NCBI RefSeq assembly: GCF_001704415.2
Contig: NC_030826.1
Coordinates: forward strand, 56,005,362 to 56,069,361
From: Capra hircus
Taxonomy: Eukaryota; Chordata; Mammalia; Artiodactyla; Bovidae
Direction of reading: 5' to 3'
DNA length: 64,000 nucleotides
Shown here: positions 40,840-53,215 of the stretch, piece by piece
Layout of the letters: every line of letters begins with the position of its first letter
Position numbering within the stretch: the first letter of the stretch is position 1
Notes under the pieces: generated by a model
Told to the model about the DNA's origin: nothing
Database searches by the model: none
What the model saw: the letters and a program-made list of their open reading frames with translations, nothing else
Position numbers and translations under genes: made by a program

Positions 40840-41868
40840 GGCTGTTTTTATTTTATTTCTCTAATTGAAGTAGGTGATTGACAATGTTGAGCTGACCTCT
40901 CCTGTACAGCAGAGTGACTCAGTTACATGTATGGAGACGTTCTTTTTAAAAATATTCGTTTCCATTGTGATTTATCACAGGATATTGAAGACAGTTCCCC
41001 GTGCTATACAGTAGGATCTTGCTGCTTATCCATCCACATGTAACAGCTTACGTCTGCTAACCCCAGACTCAGAGCCTTTTGCTTCCCTCCTCCCTCCCCC
41101 TTGGCAACGACAAGTCTGTTCTCTACGTCTGTGAGTCTGTTTCTTTCTGGTGGGTATGTTCATTTATGCCATATTTGCGATTCCACATATAAGTGATATC
41201 ATATGGTGTTTGTCTTTGACTTTCTGAGTTATTGCACTTGGTAGGATAATCTCTAGTTGCACCCATGTGGATGAAAACAGTCAGTCGTGTCTGAGTCTTG
41301 TGACCTCATGGACTGTAGCCCACGAGGTTCTTCTGTCCATAGGACTCTCCAGGCAAGAATACTAGAGTGGGTTGCCATTCTCTTCTCCAGAAAGTGGCAT
41401 TATTCATTCTTTTTAAAGGCTGAGCAGTATTCCAGTGTGTGTATGTATGTGGATGTATACACGCCACCTCTTCCTCATCCATCATCTGTTCACGGACATT
41501 TAGCTTGTTTCCGGGTCTCGGCTATTGTGAACAGTGCTGCTATGGACATGGGGGGGCATGCATCTTTTTGAAACAGTTTTGTCCAGGTGTAGGAGTGCTG
41601 GATCATATCGTGATTCTATTTTTAGTTTACTGAGGAACCTCCACACAGTTTCCATAGTCACTGCACCAGCTTATATTCTCACTAACAGGGTAGGACGGTT
41701 CCCCTTTTCTCCACTCTCTCTCCAGCATTTGTTAAATGTAGACTTTCTAATGATGTCCACTCTGACCAGTCTGAGGTGATATCTCATTGAAGTTTTTATT
41801 TGCATTTCTCTACTAATTAGTGATGCTGAGCATCTTCTCATGTGCCTACGTAGACCCTGGATATCTCC
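40840..41868 (-). mobile_element. L1 3' end, antisense, unit B
   Basis: Equivalent of 9,860-10,890, with the same Bov-tA fragment at 41,276-41,397. Confidence 0.85.
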
Positions 41869-43358
41869 TTTGGAGAAATGGCTGAGACCTGCTTCTAAGA
41901 GAAGTGGGATTTCAGCCAGGGTTAAATCTTTAGCCACATCCAGTGATTCAGAACACAATTTCCTGGAGGGAAACTGAGGCCTTGAGACCAGGGCACTTGA
42001 GCTCCTCACCACCTGCCCAGGTGCCCTGAACCCTCAGGTTGGGCAAAAGAGGCCTGAACACCTGTTAGAAGACAGTGGCTCCCTTGCAGCACATGTGGGT
42101 GTTTGAGAGGGAGCCGGGACATGCTCCTGCCCCCACAATCTGCCCTCCCGTCCCAACCTCAGATCAATGGTTGAAGTTGAGTGTGGGCATGGCCCCAGGG
42201 AGTGCAGGGCTACCAGGGAAGAAGAAAATGAGTTCCTTTCGTCACGACCAGAGGGCGTGCCTGGGAGTGGATCTCAAGACACAGATCCCAGTGGTGGAAT
42301 CTCATGATGACGGAGGAGGAGTCTTTCGACCTGGGGCTTACACACACACACACACACACGTACACACAGCATGGGGGCACTCAGCACACTTGCCAAGCCT
42401 GGGGAGCTGGGCCTGTTCACCTCTGGGTAGCTCTTAGCAGCACAGAAGCCACAAAGCCACACATTACATGAAATAAACAGAACTGGCCAGGACAGAGTGA
42501 GAAAGAAGGGGTCAGAGGCTCAGAGAAACTTGCCTCCTGAAATATGACAGAGAGAAGGAGAGACAAAGAATCAGTCCAGAGAGGAGGGGGAGAGGGAGCA
42601 GGGGACACAGGGCCCCGAGGGCAGTGGGGAGGGTCACCCAGGAGACGGAAGATAAGCAGCGCCTGTGCAGGGTGGTGACCAGCAGCCAGGAGCCAGGGCG
42701 CTTGCAGACGTGGGAGAGGAAGCCTCTGGACAGAATGTGTGAAAGGAACAGGGGCTTCTCCTTTCTGATCCTGCCCCAGGGCGGCCTCTGCTCTGCAGTG
42801 ACTCAGGACCTCAAAGGAAGCTGACCCCAGGGAGGGGCAAGGGTCAGGCTCAGGGCAGGAAGGTGGTCTGAGATGCAGGTGGGGGTACTGCCTGCAGGGA
42901 GGGGAGGATGGGGCTGTTTCTGCAGCGAGGCTGGACCTGAGCCCTGAGCTCCGCCTTCTCCCCAAGTGCAGACCCAATTGAGTCCATTCCTGCCTCCAAC
43001 CCCCTGCTCTGGGGCTCCTCTCTCCTCACCCACCACCAGCTCTGCCCTCTCCCCCCAGCAGTGATGTCTCGGCTCCTTGTGGGCACACCCACCTGGACCC
43101 GGAACACTTGTTCTCCCCAGAGGCACAGAGGTCTGGACACAGCTCTCATCACGTGCTGCAGTTCATCCTCTGAATGAGTGACACCCCTTTCTCCTAATCT
43201 GTAAAATGCAGAAGTGGGTGCTGACAGTGGGAAGTGAGCCAGAGACAAGTGCAAAGGAGATTCAGGAGACCTCTCGAGGCTTGAGGGAGGTCTGGCGTGT
43301 CTACTTCTGACCTTGGCTCCAGTTCCTTGAAGGGACTGAGAGCTTGTTAGCTCTGAGG
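41869..43358 (+). promoter_or_regulatory. Upstream region of CD300-like gene B
   Basis: Equivalent of 10,891-12,400, with an AC repeat at 42,339-42,368. The PU.1/IRF-like motif of copy A is changed to GGAAGTGAGC at about 43,230. Confidence 0.5.
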
Positions 43359-46300
43359 ATGGGAGGCAGGATCACCTGTCTGCTCCCGGCTCTGTTTCTT
43401 CTCGTCATCCCAGGTGAGTGGGGCGGAGGGGCTTCAGACCCTGGAGTGACTGAGGCAGGAGATCCTGAGGGTCTGTCCTGGGGGAACATGGCAGGGTCCA
43501 TTCGTTCATCCAGATGCTTATTTGTTAATGAAATGTCACGTTTACAATCACCTCACAGCTTCTAGATGCTGGGAAACAAGAAACCAAACCAAACCAAAGT
43601 GTACCCCCAAAATAGGACAGTGTTTTCCAACCTCGGCCATTCTAGACACACAGATGAATGAATGAAAATGGGGATAATGAAGGAACCCACTCCTGAAGAG
43701 CTTGTTAAAGCTTCATTTCTGGCTGCACTGGGTCGTGGGGGTGCTCAGCTCTTCCTCCAGGTGTGGAGCGCCGGCTTCTCATAGCAGAGGCTTCTCTGGT
43801 CCCAGAGCACAGGCTCCAGGGGTGCAGGCTCCACGGCCGTGGTGCAGGCGTGGAGTTGCCCGCCCCACCCGTGGAATGGGGAATCTCCCTGGACAGGGGT
43901 GGAACCCGTGCCCCTGCATTGCATCATCGGGGAAGTCCATAAAGTTTTTATTGTGATTTTTCCCTCACTGTTTTGTTGATTTGGGGCATCCCTGGTAGCT
44001 CAGATGGTAAAACATTCACCTGTAAGGCAGGATATCCTGGTTTAACCCTTGGGACAGGAAGATTCCCTGGAGAAAGGAATGGCAACCTACTCCAATATTC
44101 TTGCCTAGAGAATTCCATGACAGACCACGGGGTGGCAAAGAGTCAGACTCGACTTAGCGATAACACTTCCATTTTATTTTGCTCTTTAGACATTTTCTGA
44201 GCATGTGGAAATGTTAACTTCTGTTTTATTGTTAATTTCTAGCTTGGTTGAATTATATTCAGAGAACGTTCTCAATGACTTCAGTCCTTGGAAAATTTCA
44301 GTCACCTATTTTGCAGCGGTCTCTTTAATGGTCAATTTTTGTAACTGTTCTCTACATGCTTTCAAAAAACGAGTTGTTTGAAGTTGTTAGATCGTGTTCC
44401 ACATGCTTCTGATTGCATCTCACACTCATGCTGAACAATCGCGCTGAATGCTTATTGACTGTAAAGAAGTGGTCAGAGTTTCTGTGAATGGGTTAGCATT
44501 TGCATGCATGTGTACTGTTGCTTCAGTCATGTCCGACTCTTCGTGACTCCATAGACCGTAGTCTGCCAGCCTCCTCTGTCCCTTGGATTCTCCAGGCAAG
44601 AATACTGGAGTGAGTTTCCAAGCCCTCCTCCGGAGGATCTTCCCGACCCAGGGATGGAACTTGTCTCCTGCGGCTTCTGAATTGCAGGCAGATTCTTTAC
44701 CCCTGAGCCACTGGGAAGCTCCAGGTTTGCGTTGACTTCAGTAAATTTAAATAATTTTTAATGGAGGTCTGATTGAAGTGATTTACAAGGCTCTGAGTGC
44801 TTTTATGCAAGTTTCAGTTCAGTTTAGTTCAGTTCAGTCTCTCAGTCCTGTCCGATTTGTTGTGACCTCATGGACTGCAACACGCCAGGCCTCCCTGTCC
44901 ATCACCAACTCCTGGAGTTTACTTAAACTCGGGTCCATTGAGTCAGTGATGCCATCCAACCATCTCATCCTCTGTCGTCCCATTCTCCTCCCACCTTCAA
45001 TCTTTCCCAGCATCAGGGTCTTTTCCAATGAGTCAGTACTTCTCATCAGGTGGCCAAAATATTGGAGTTTCAGCTTCAGCATCAGTCCTTCCAATGAATA
45101 TTCAGGACTGACTTCTTTTAGGATGGAATGGTTGGATCTCCTTGCAGTCCAAGGGACTCTCAAGAGTCTTCTTCAGCACCACAGTTCAAAAGTATCAACT
45201 TTTCAGCCTTGAACTTTCTCTATAGTCCAACTCTCACATCCATGCACGAGTAGTGGAAAAACCGTAGCTTTGACTAGATGGACCTAGACTGAAGATAAAG
45301 AGCAAGTGAGTGCTGTCCTGTCCTCGCTCTTATCTTACAAGAGCACTTCTCCCAGGAAGTTGGGAGTGGAACTTACAGTTCAGTGGGCATAATGGGATGC
45401 GTCCTGTATGGAGTCCATAGCACATGGAGCCCCGGTGGCATCCACTGCCTTGGTCAGCTTCAAGCAGGCCCCTGCCAGTGCATTCGCTACTCCATCCCCA
45501 GTTCACCACAGCTTACCGGTTCACTACATCATAACCAGTAGGAACAGCCTCCCCACAGACGTGTTAAGGGGGCGTTTCAGCTGGACCTCCTGAGGTCGTC
45601 AGTGCAGAGTTATCTTCTGTGGAAACGGGTCCTCTGGTCTTTCCTCCCCATCAGAGCAGAGTAACACAGGGATGGCTGCAAATGGAAACGACTGGAAATG
45701 GAAAGACTTACTGGCCGCAGACAGGGGAAGGGGGGATAATTACAGGAAACTGCTCTTGCTCTGTGTCAGTGTTTGGGTTTCTTCGAGATCTGCAGTTGTG
45801 CTTTTATGGGATTTTCCTGGTGGCTTTGACTAGAATTTTGAAGGGCAAAATGTCCATCTTGTGGAAGGTGTATCCCTTCCTTGACTGTTACTCAGCTCAG
45901 GGGGCCCTTGGGTCTGGTTGAATGATTCACAATGCAGGAGGCTGTGGCCCTGCCCCCAGGATGGGAGGTGACACGTACATGGATTTGTGTTTCCAGGCTC
46001 ATCGGCCATCTCGGGTCCCAGAGCAGTGAGAGGTGTGGAGCAGGGCTCACTGACTGTGCGGTGTCAATACGACCCTGGGTATGAGCCCTATGTGAAGTGG
46101 TGGTGCCGGGGGGCTGACTGGAGCAGCTGTTGCTTCGTTGTTAAAACGAACCTTGGATCAGAGAAGGAGGTGAAGCAGGGCCGCGTGTCCATCAAGGACA
46201 ACTGGAAAGACCGCTCGTTCACCGTGACCATGGAGAAGCTCAGGGTAGACGATTCAGACACTTACTGGTGTGGGACTGAGAGAACTGGAGTCGACCTGGG

Positions 46301-49300
46301 GGACGACGTTGATGTGACCATTGACCCAGGTAAGACTGTGTGTGTGTGTGGATGTGTCTCTTCAGGGCCTGCTCTGTCCAGGGACCCAGCTGTCCCTCAG
46401 AGGGAATGTCCCAGGGGTGGGGGAGTCCTGAGGGCTCACGGAGCCCCCACTGACCACCTGGGCTGGGAGGGGCTGGGATTCCCCTCGACCCTCTCCTGGC
46501 TCCAGGGCCACCTCTGGCCAGGATCAGGCTTTCCCAACACCCTGTTTCCCTGCGCACAGTCAGCGCCTGAGTTGCTCCCAAGAGGATGACGGTGGTGATC
46601 CCCGTGTCAGCCTGTGGGCCAAGGGACCCTCCTCTGTGGGACCTGGAGACCCTGATTCCTGCCAGTGCTTTCCTGGGACCCCTGCTCTGCTGGGGGTGTT
46701 CTTGCTCTTTCTGGAATTCGGGGTTGGGTCTTCAGAGCTGATGTTCCCACCGCGTGTTCCATATCCCATCTCAGGGGACGTCCCAGCCCAGTGGGGGATG
46801 CTGTGCTTAATGTCAGGGTCTGGACAGGGCTCTAGTCAGAAGGCTGCATTTCTGATGCATGAAACCCTATCACAGCCATTTATACATTTGGGTTCAATGA
46901 CACTCTCTTCTTCAATCCATCTAGAAGGCAAGCACTCCTGGGCATGTTAGCAGAGGCACCTTGGTTTGACCGATTGTGTCTGTTGGGCTCTGCTTCTGCT
47001 GACCCTCGGACCGGGCAACACCAGCTCATGGGGAACCTCTGGCAGAGAGGGGTGGGCACATAGTCAATAGCTCCCTACACATACATCCTGAACCTGTGAG
47101 GCTCATTATGCTTGCAAAGCAGACCAGGTTCATCTCAGTCAATCCTGACAAAACTCCTGAGAGGAACTATCCCCATCACAGGAGCTTAATAAAGTCCTCC
47201 AAGTGCAGGCTCTTCCTGAGCCTCGGGATTTTGCTCAGGGCTGGTCCTGGCCTTTGACTTCGCAGATCTTGGCTGTGTCAGCTACCTGGTAACCCCCATT
47301 CTATTCCCGTCCTCGTGGATACGTAGATGGGGGAGGCACTGGCCGCGGCCCTGTCACAAGCAGCTGGAGCATTTGAATCCTGCTCCCTCCAGCTGCCCTT
47401 GGCCTGAGGTGACCCTGGGCCCCTCTAACCTCCCTAGACCTGTGTCAGCCTCACTACCTCTGAGGCTCTGAGTCTCGTGGAGGCCAGGGAGATATGAGCA
47501 GTCCAGGCTGTCAGCCCCTCCCTTGGCCCTGCTCCAGACTCCTAAGGACAGGGAGGCCCATGCTTCCGAAACCCAGATCCTCCAGACTCAGAGCCATGTT
47601 TAGGGTGGCGGGCGGGTGAGCAGGCAGGGTGCTGTGTAACCTGGTCTGTATGTCTTGCAGCACCTACAGTGTCGATCTCCACCCGCGCCACCTCCAGTGC
47701 CAACATGTTCACGGCATCAGTTGCCCCAGAAGAGAATCAACGGCAACTGTAAGTATCAGTTAGGGCTTTTGATCTGCATGAGATGTCTGATTGTCTCATT
47801 TAACCAACAGATAAGCACTGCGTACCCACTCCTGCCCATTCCTTTAAAAAAAGATATTTTAGTTTTTTGGATAAGCTCCATCTTCATGGCTGTGCACGGG
47901 CGTTTTCTAGTTGTGGCCCTTTTGGTCCCCGACTGTGACCAAACCCCGCTCTGACGGCAGGTCAGTCAGCTCTGTTGCTACTGTTCCCTGTGGCCCAGCC
48001 CTCCAGTGGAGGCACCCTTTAGAGTCCGGCCAGAGCTTGTCTCCCGACCCTCAGGCTCTGTTGAGAAGTCGAGGACTCTGGGCTCTCTACCCACTTGCTC
48101 CTGGGCTGCAAGTGTCCTTGGAGCCCCCAGACCCTTTGTCCTGGGCTCAGTGCCTTTTGCAGGCGTGTTGCTTCCAACGTTCATCTGTCCCGTTTTTATG
48201 GAGTGGACTTCTGCACGGCCTGCACTGTGCGGGGCTCCGGGGACACAGACAAGGAGCATCTCCTGCGGAGCTCAGAGATGGAGACTCTGAGTCTGGGACT
48301 CGGTTGGGATGGCAGCCAGTGTGGATGGCACGGCTGGTATGTGTGGGCCTCAGCGAGTCTCCTGGTCCAGATTCTGGGAGAGCAGGAAAGGCCTGATAAG
48401 TGCTGTTTTCCCTAACTTCTGCTATGGCAACAGCAGTGACACTCATATCTCCTGGCAGCTCACAGAGGCTTTCCTGTCATTATCCTGTTAATTCTTCACC
48501 CCTGCCTACACCATTCATGAGAAGAAACGGACAGATAGGCATGTTCCCCATTTACAGAGGAACAAACTGGGTCTCACCCATGCTCCTTAGTGCCCTGCCC
48601 AGCCGTTGCAGCCAAAGCGGTTTCTGTACACTGTGAGGTCCCTTTCACTTCCTCCTTCTCTCTCCCTGGCCCTCTCTGCTTCTAGATCTGCCCCATTTCC
48701 TATTGCTGGGCCTTCACACAGAATATCTGTGGGCCACCCCCCACCTTCTTCCTCCAGGAACACTTGCCTTCCCCTGTCACTTTTGCTCTGTGTTTGGAAA
48801 GTTTCTTTCTACCAAACTGCTGTGAATAAGGAATCACTAAGGATCACTAAGGAATATCTTCATTGAATGGATCAAAGTCACCCATAAGTATCAGGCAGGG
48901 CCTTTGATACACATGAGATGGTCGATTCACTCATTTATGCAAAAATTAAGCATTGAGCACCCACTCCTACCTATTCCTGTTTTTCCAATTAATTCCTTTA
49001 TTTAGTTTTGGCTGCTCTGGGTCTTCATCACTGAATGCAGGCTCTCTCCAGTTGTGGTCAGTGGACTTCTCTTTGCAGTGGCTTCTCTTCTTGTGGAGCG
49101 TGGGCTCTGGGGTGCATGGGCTTCAGAAGATGTAGCACACGGGCTTAGATGCTCTGCAGCATGTGGGATCTTCCCAGAATAGGGATCCAACCCGTGACCC
49201 CTGCATTGGCAGTGGATTCTTTATCACTGGACCACCAGGGAAGCCTGCCCATCCCTGTTTTAGAAATATGAGGGGATATGAGGATTATCCAAATATCCAG

Positions 49301-50048
49301 CTCTCTGCCTTCAAGGTACTTATATCATATAATCAATGTACCAAACAGAGTTAAGTGATTGATTGCTGACTTCATTTGACAAATTTCTGTGAAGGTGAAG
49401 AATAAGGGATGATTCTTGTGTTAGCTTGGCTGGCATGGCAAAGTAACACAAGCCAGGCAGCTTAGACAACATTCATTTTTCACAACTCTGAAGGCCAGGG
49501 TCTGTGGTCAAAGTGTCAGCATATCTCCTTTCTCCCAAGGGTTCCCTCCTTAGCTGTGTAGACGGCCGTCTTCCTCGCTGTGCATCTCGTGGTTTCCCCT
49601 TTGTGTGTGTCTATGTTCTAAGCTCTTCTCCTTCTGATGAGGACACTGGTCCTTTCCTGCCCAGGAGAGCAGCAAGGGTCAGAACAGGGAGACATGAAGG
49701 AGAGTCTGGGGTGTGAAGGTCGTTGTATCCTGGGGTCCCAGGCTGGCCCTCATGTAGGTTATTGGAACCCAGGCTCCAGGAGAGCTGGAGGAGAGGGCTT
49801 GGGGGCATCTCACTTCCTGTCCTTGTGTCCCCCACAGGCCCCTGCTGGGCAGCGTCCACTTCCTGGTCCTGGTCTTCCTGAAGGTGCCCCTGTTCCTGGG
49901 CATGCTCGGTGCTGTCCTTTGGGTCAACAGGCCTCTGAGGAGCTCCAGGGGGAAGCCCCAGGAAAACCAGCAGCCCCCATGCTCTTCAACGTTGTCCAGA
50001 GAGAAAGACCCTCAAACAGAAGAAAAAGGCATTTTTCTCAGGCAATGA
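43359..50048 (+). CDS. CD300-like (CMRF35-like) activating receptor, copy B, with extended tail
   Basis: Exons 43,359-43,413, 45,997-46,329, 47,661-47,748 and 49,838-50,048 join in the same phases as copy A and encode 228 residues. Leader 1-19; V domain with Cys41-Cys110 and Cys55-Cys63, the normal Trp109 before Cys110, and an extra Cys at 64; Ser/Thr stalk 130-160; membrane segment 165-188 with Lys174. At the position of copy A's TAG (codon 204) there is CAG, so translation runs 25 residues further to TGA at 50,046-50,048. The added tail is polar, has a Cys and no Tyr, so no ITIM or ITAM. It differs from copy A at 21 of 203 shared residues. As for copy A, an ITAM-adaptor-coupled myeloid receptor is the likely role; closest group CD300C/LB/LD, orthology unresolved. 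All splice sites are intact. Confidence 0.87.
43705..43938 (-). mobile_element. CHR-type SINE in intron 1, unit B
   Basis: Equivalent of 12,757-12,990. Confidence 0.75.
43988..44163 (+). mobile_element. Bov-tA SINE present only in unit B
   Basis: tRNA-like head (catccctggtagctcagatggtaaaacattcacc) and Bov-A core, inserted in ttggggca/cttccatttt, which is uninterrupted at 13,030-13,050 in unit A. It therefore came after the duplication (or was lost in A). Confidence 0.9.
44503..44724 (-). mobile_element. Bov-tA SINE in intron 1, unit B
   Basis: Equivalent of 13,376-13,598. Confidence 0.85.
44813..45288 (-). mobile_element. BovB 3' end, antisense, intron 1, unit B
   Basis: Equivalent of 13,686-14,160; an open frame of 109 codons on the minus strand (45,163-44,834) is the BovB C-terminus. 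Confidence 0.9.
47749..49837. other. Intron 3, copy B
   Basis: Equivalent of 16,620-18,714. Contains the dead stalk-exon duplicate (48,872-48,980), a CHR SINE (48,990-49,247, minus strand) and the same old dispersed repeat (about 49,412-49,650). No further in-frame exon. Confidence 0.5.
48990..49247 (-). mobile_element. CHR-type SINE in intron 3, unit B
   Basis: Equivalent of 17,858-18,118. Confidence 0.8.
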
Positions 50049-50374
50049 TGGTGGTCAGTGGCGACTGTGGTTCTCAAGGCACCGTGGCCCCCCACTTCAA
50101 GAATCAGTCCTCTAGTCCCTGGAAACCTGCTGCTGTGAGGCTCCAGTCTGGCTCTAGTTTCGCCCTTCCCTGCACAGCCTCTGGCCTTCATCGTCCTGAG
50201 GCCTCCATCACAGGAGAAACTACACGAAGGAATGGAAGAGCGGATGCCTTCTTCTGGGCCTAGTTCCTTGGAGGACATATATGATCTCAAGTCTGTGTCA
50301 CACACAACGTAATGCACTTGTTTTTGCATTGTGTGCGGGGCAGAGGTCAGCCAACCATGGGTTTGAGATTCTCT

Positions 50375-50578
50375 GTGTGTGCTTGATCGTGTCTGACTCT
50401 TTGTGACCCCATGGACTGTAGCCTACGAGGCTCCTCTGTCCATGGGATTTCCCAGACAAGAATACTGGAGTGAGTTGCCATTTCTTCCCCAAGAGGATCT
50501 TCCCGACCCAGGTGTTGATCCCATGTCTCCTGCATCTCCTGCATTTGCAGGTGGACCACTGAGCCACCTGGGAAATTC
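50375..50578 (-). mobile_element. Bov-tA SINE downstream of gene B
   Basis: Equivalent of 19,240-19,442. Confidence 0.85.
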
Positions 50579-50664
50579 TAGCCCCCATGAAAGTAGAAAA
50601 ATGTGCAAAACGATGATAATATGCCAACTGCATGTGAAGATATGCAAGTATAAGTGGACAGAGG

Positions 50665-50840
50665 GACTTTGCTGGTGGTCCAGTGGGTAAGAATCTGCCT
50701 TGCAATGCAGGGGCTGTGGGTTTGATCCCTGGTTGGGGAACCATGACTGTGCAGTGCAACAAAAAATTCTGCGTGACTCATGAATATCCCGGGGTGGGGG
50801 GTGGGGGTGGGGCGCGATGCAGCCAGATAAATACATAAAT
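50665..50840 (+). mobile_element. CHR/ART2-type SINE downstream of gene B
   Basis: Equivalent of 19,528-19,700, but the tail reads agataaatacataaat, so both AATAAA motifs of unit A are lost. Confidence 0.8.
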
Positions 50841-51460
50841 ATTTTCTTAAAAAGTGGTCAGAAGACTCTGGCATCCCTGCCTTGATATACTTTGTGTGTT
50901 TGAAATGAGATTCTAATACCAGCGCCATTCCTCACGTCCTGGGCACACCTGAAGATGAGAACGACCTCACAGCCTCTCCTTGTTACTATAAGTCCCCACC
51001 CCAGTAATATTTCCATTTTCTTCCTCGTCTTGAATGTATTCAGTCTGTCTGTGACTCTCACTTGGGGTCTGTGAGGAGATCCTCCATGCATTTTGGGGAC
51101 TGTGAAGTAATTCATCAGTCAGACCCTGGAGTTAGAACAGATCAGTGGCTATGAGCTAGGGTAGGCTGGGGAGGGTGGGGCTTGGACAGGACTCTTTTCT
51201 TAAAAAGACCGATAGACTAAGAGTCCTGGGATATGAATTAAGTTCTTCCTGTGGTTCATTGTGAAGGAAGGGGGCAGGGCCTCAGGGAGCTAGTCTAGAA
51301 AAGGTCAACTGTTTCCTTCTTCTCAAGTTCCGCTGGGACTTTTACTTCTGGGTTGCCTTAAGACCAGAGAGGGAGGCTACTCATGTTGCCACTCTGTACT
51401 TGGGGGAGGGGGCTGCACCAGGAGCAGATGGGAAAGTAGTCTCTTTTTCATTTTTAAAAG
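50841..51460. other. Right end of duplication unit B
   Basis: Homology to unit A ends at about 51,318 (after gtcaactgttt). 51,319-51,460 has no recognised feature. Confidence 0.55.
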
Positions 51461-51648
51461 ACTTCTTATTTTATATTGGAGTATAGCTGATTAACAATGT
51501 TGTGATAGCGTCAGGTAAGCAGCTAAGTGACTCAGCCATGCATATTCATGCATCCATTCTCCCCCAAACTCCCCTCCCTTCCAGGCTGCCACATAAGATT
51601 GAGCAGAGTTTCCTGTGCTAGACAGTAGGTCCTTGTTGGTTATCCATT
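51461..51648 (-). mobile_element. Old L1 3' UTR end, antisense
   Basis: Inverted L1 3' text (ttatattggagtatagctgattaacaatgttgtg, gtgctagacagtaggtccttgttggttatccatt). It abuts the younger L1 that starts at about 51,650. Confidence 0.75.
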
Positions 51649-53215
51649 TGTTATTTTTTTTAATTAATTGATTTATTTTAATTGGAGGCTAATTACTTTA
51701 CAATATTGTGGTGGTTTTTGCTGTGCATTCACATGAATCAGCCATGGATGTACATGTGTTCCCCATCCTGAACCCCTCTCCCACCTCCCTCCCCATCCCA
51801 TCCCTCAGGGTCATCCCAGTGCACCAGCCCTGGGCACCCTGTCTCATGCATCAAACCTGGACTGGCGATCTGTTTCACTTATGATAATATACATATTTCA
51901 ATGCTATTCTCTCAAATCATCCCACCCTCGCCTTTTCCCATTGAGTCCAAAAGTCTGTTCTTTACATCTGTGTCCCTTTTGCTGTCTCGCATATAGGGTC
52001 ATCATTGCCATCTTTCTAAATTCCATATATATGCATTAATATATTGTATTGGTGTTTTTTCTTTCTGGCTTACTTCACTCTGTATAATAGGCTCCAGTTT
52101 CATCCACCTTATTAGAAGTGATTCAAATGCATTCTTTTTAATAGCTGAGCAATATTCCACTGTGTATATGTAGCACAGCTTTCTTATCCATTCATCTGCC
52201 AACGGACATCTAGGTTGCTTCCATGTCCTGGCTATTATAAACAGTGCTGTGATGAACATTGGGGTACATGTGTCTCTTTCAGTTCTGGTTTCCTTGGTGT
52301 GTATACCCAGCAGTGGAGTTGCTGAGTAGTATGGTACTTCTATTTCATTTTTTAAGGAATTGCACCACTGTTCTCCATAGTGGCTGTATTAGTTTGCATT
52401 CCCATCAACAGTGTAAGAAGGTTCCCTATTCTCCACACCCTCTCCAGCATTTATTGCTTGTAGACTTTTGGATAGCAGCCATTCTGACTGGCGTGAAATG
52501 GTACCTCATTGTGATTTTGATTTGCATTTCTCTAATAATGAGTGATGTTGAGCATCTTTTCATGTGTTTGTTAGCTATCTGTATGTCTTCTTTGGAGAAA
52601 TGTCTGTTTAGTTCTTTGGCCCATTTTTTGATTGGGTCGTTTATTTTTCTGGAATTGAACTGCAGGAGCTGCTTGTATATTTTTGAAATTAATTGTCAGT
52701 TGCTTCATTTGCTATTATTTTCTCCCATTCTGAAGGCTGTCTTTTCACCTTGCTTTGCATCTTTCTCCTTTGTTCTGCAAAAGCTTTTAAGTTTAATTAA
52801 GTCCCATTTGTTTATTTTTGCTTTTATTTCCATTACTCTGGGAGGTGGGTCATAGAGGATCCTGCTATGATTTATGTCAAAGAGTGTTTTGCCTATGTTT
52901 TCCTTTAGGAGGTTTATAGTTTCTGGTCTTACATTTAGATCTTTAATCCATTTTGAGTTTATTTCTGTTTATGGTGTTAGAAAGAGTTCTAGTTTCATTC
53001 TTTTACAAGTGGTTGACAAGTTCTCCCAGCAACACTTGTTAAAGAGATTGTCTTTTCTTCATTGTATATTCTTGCCTCCTTTGTCAAAGATAAGGTGTCC
53101 ATAGGTGCGTGGATTTGTCTCTGGGCTTTCTATTTTGTTCCATTGATCTATATTTCTGTCTTTGTGCCAGTACCATACTGTCTTGATGACTGTGGCTTTG
53201 TAGTATAGCCTGAAG

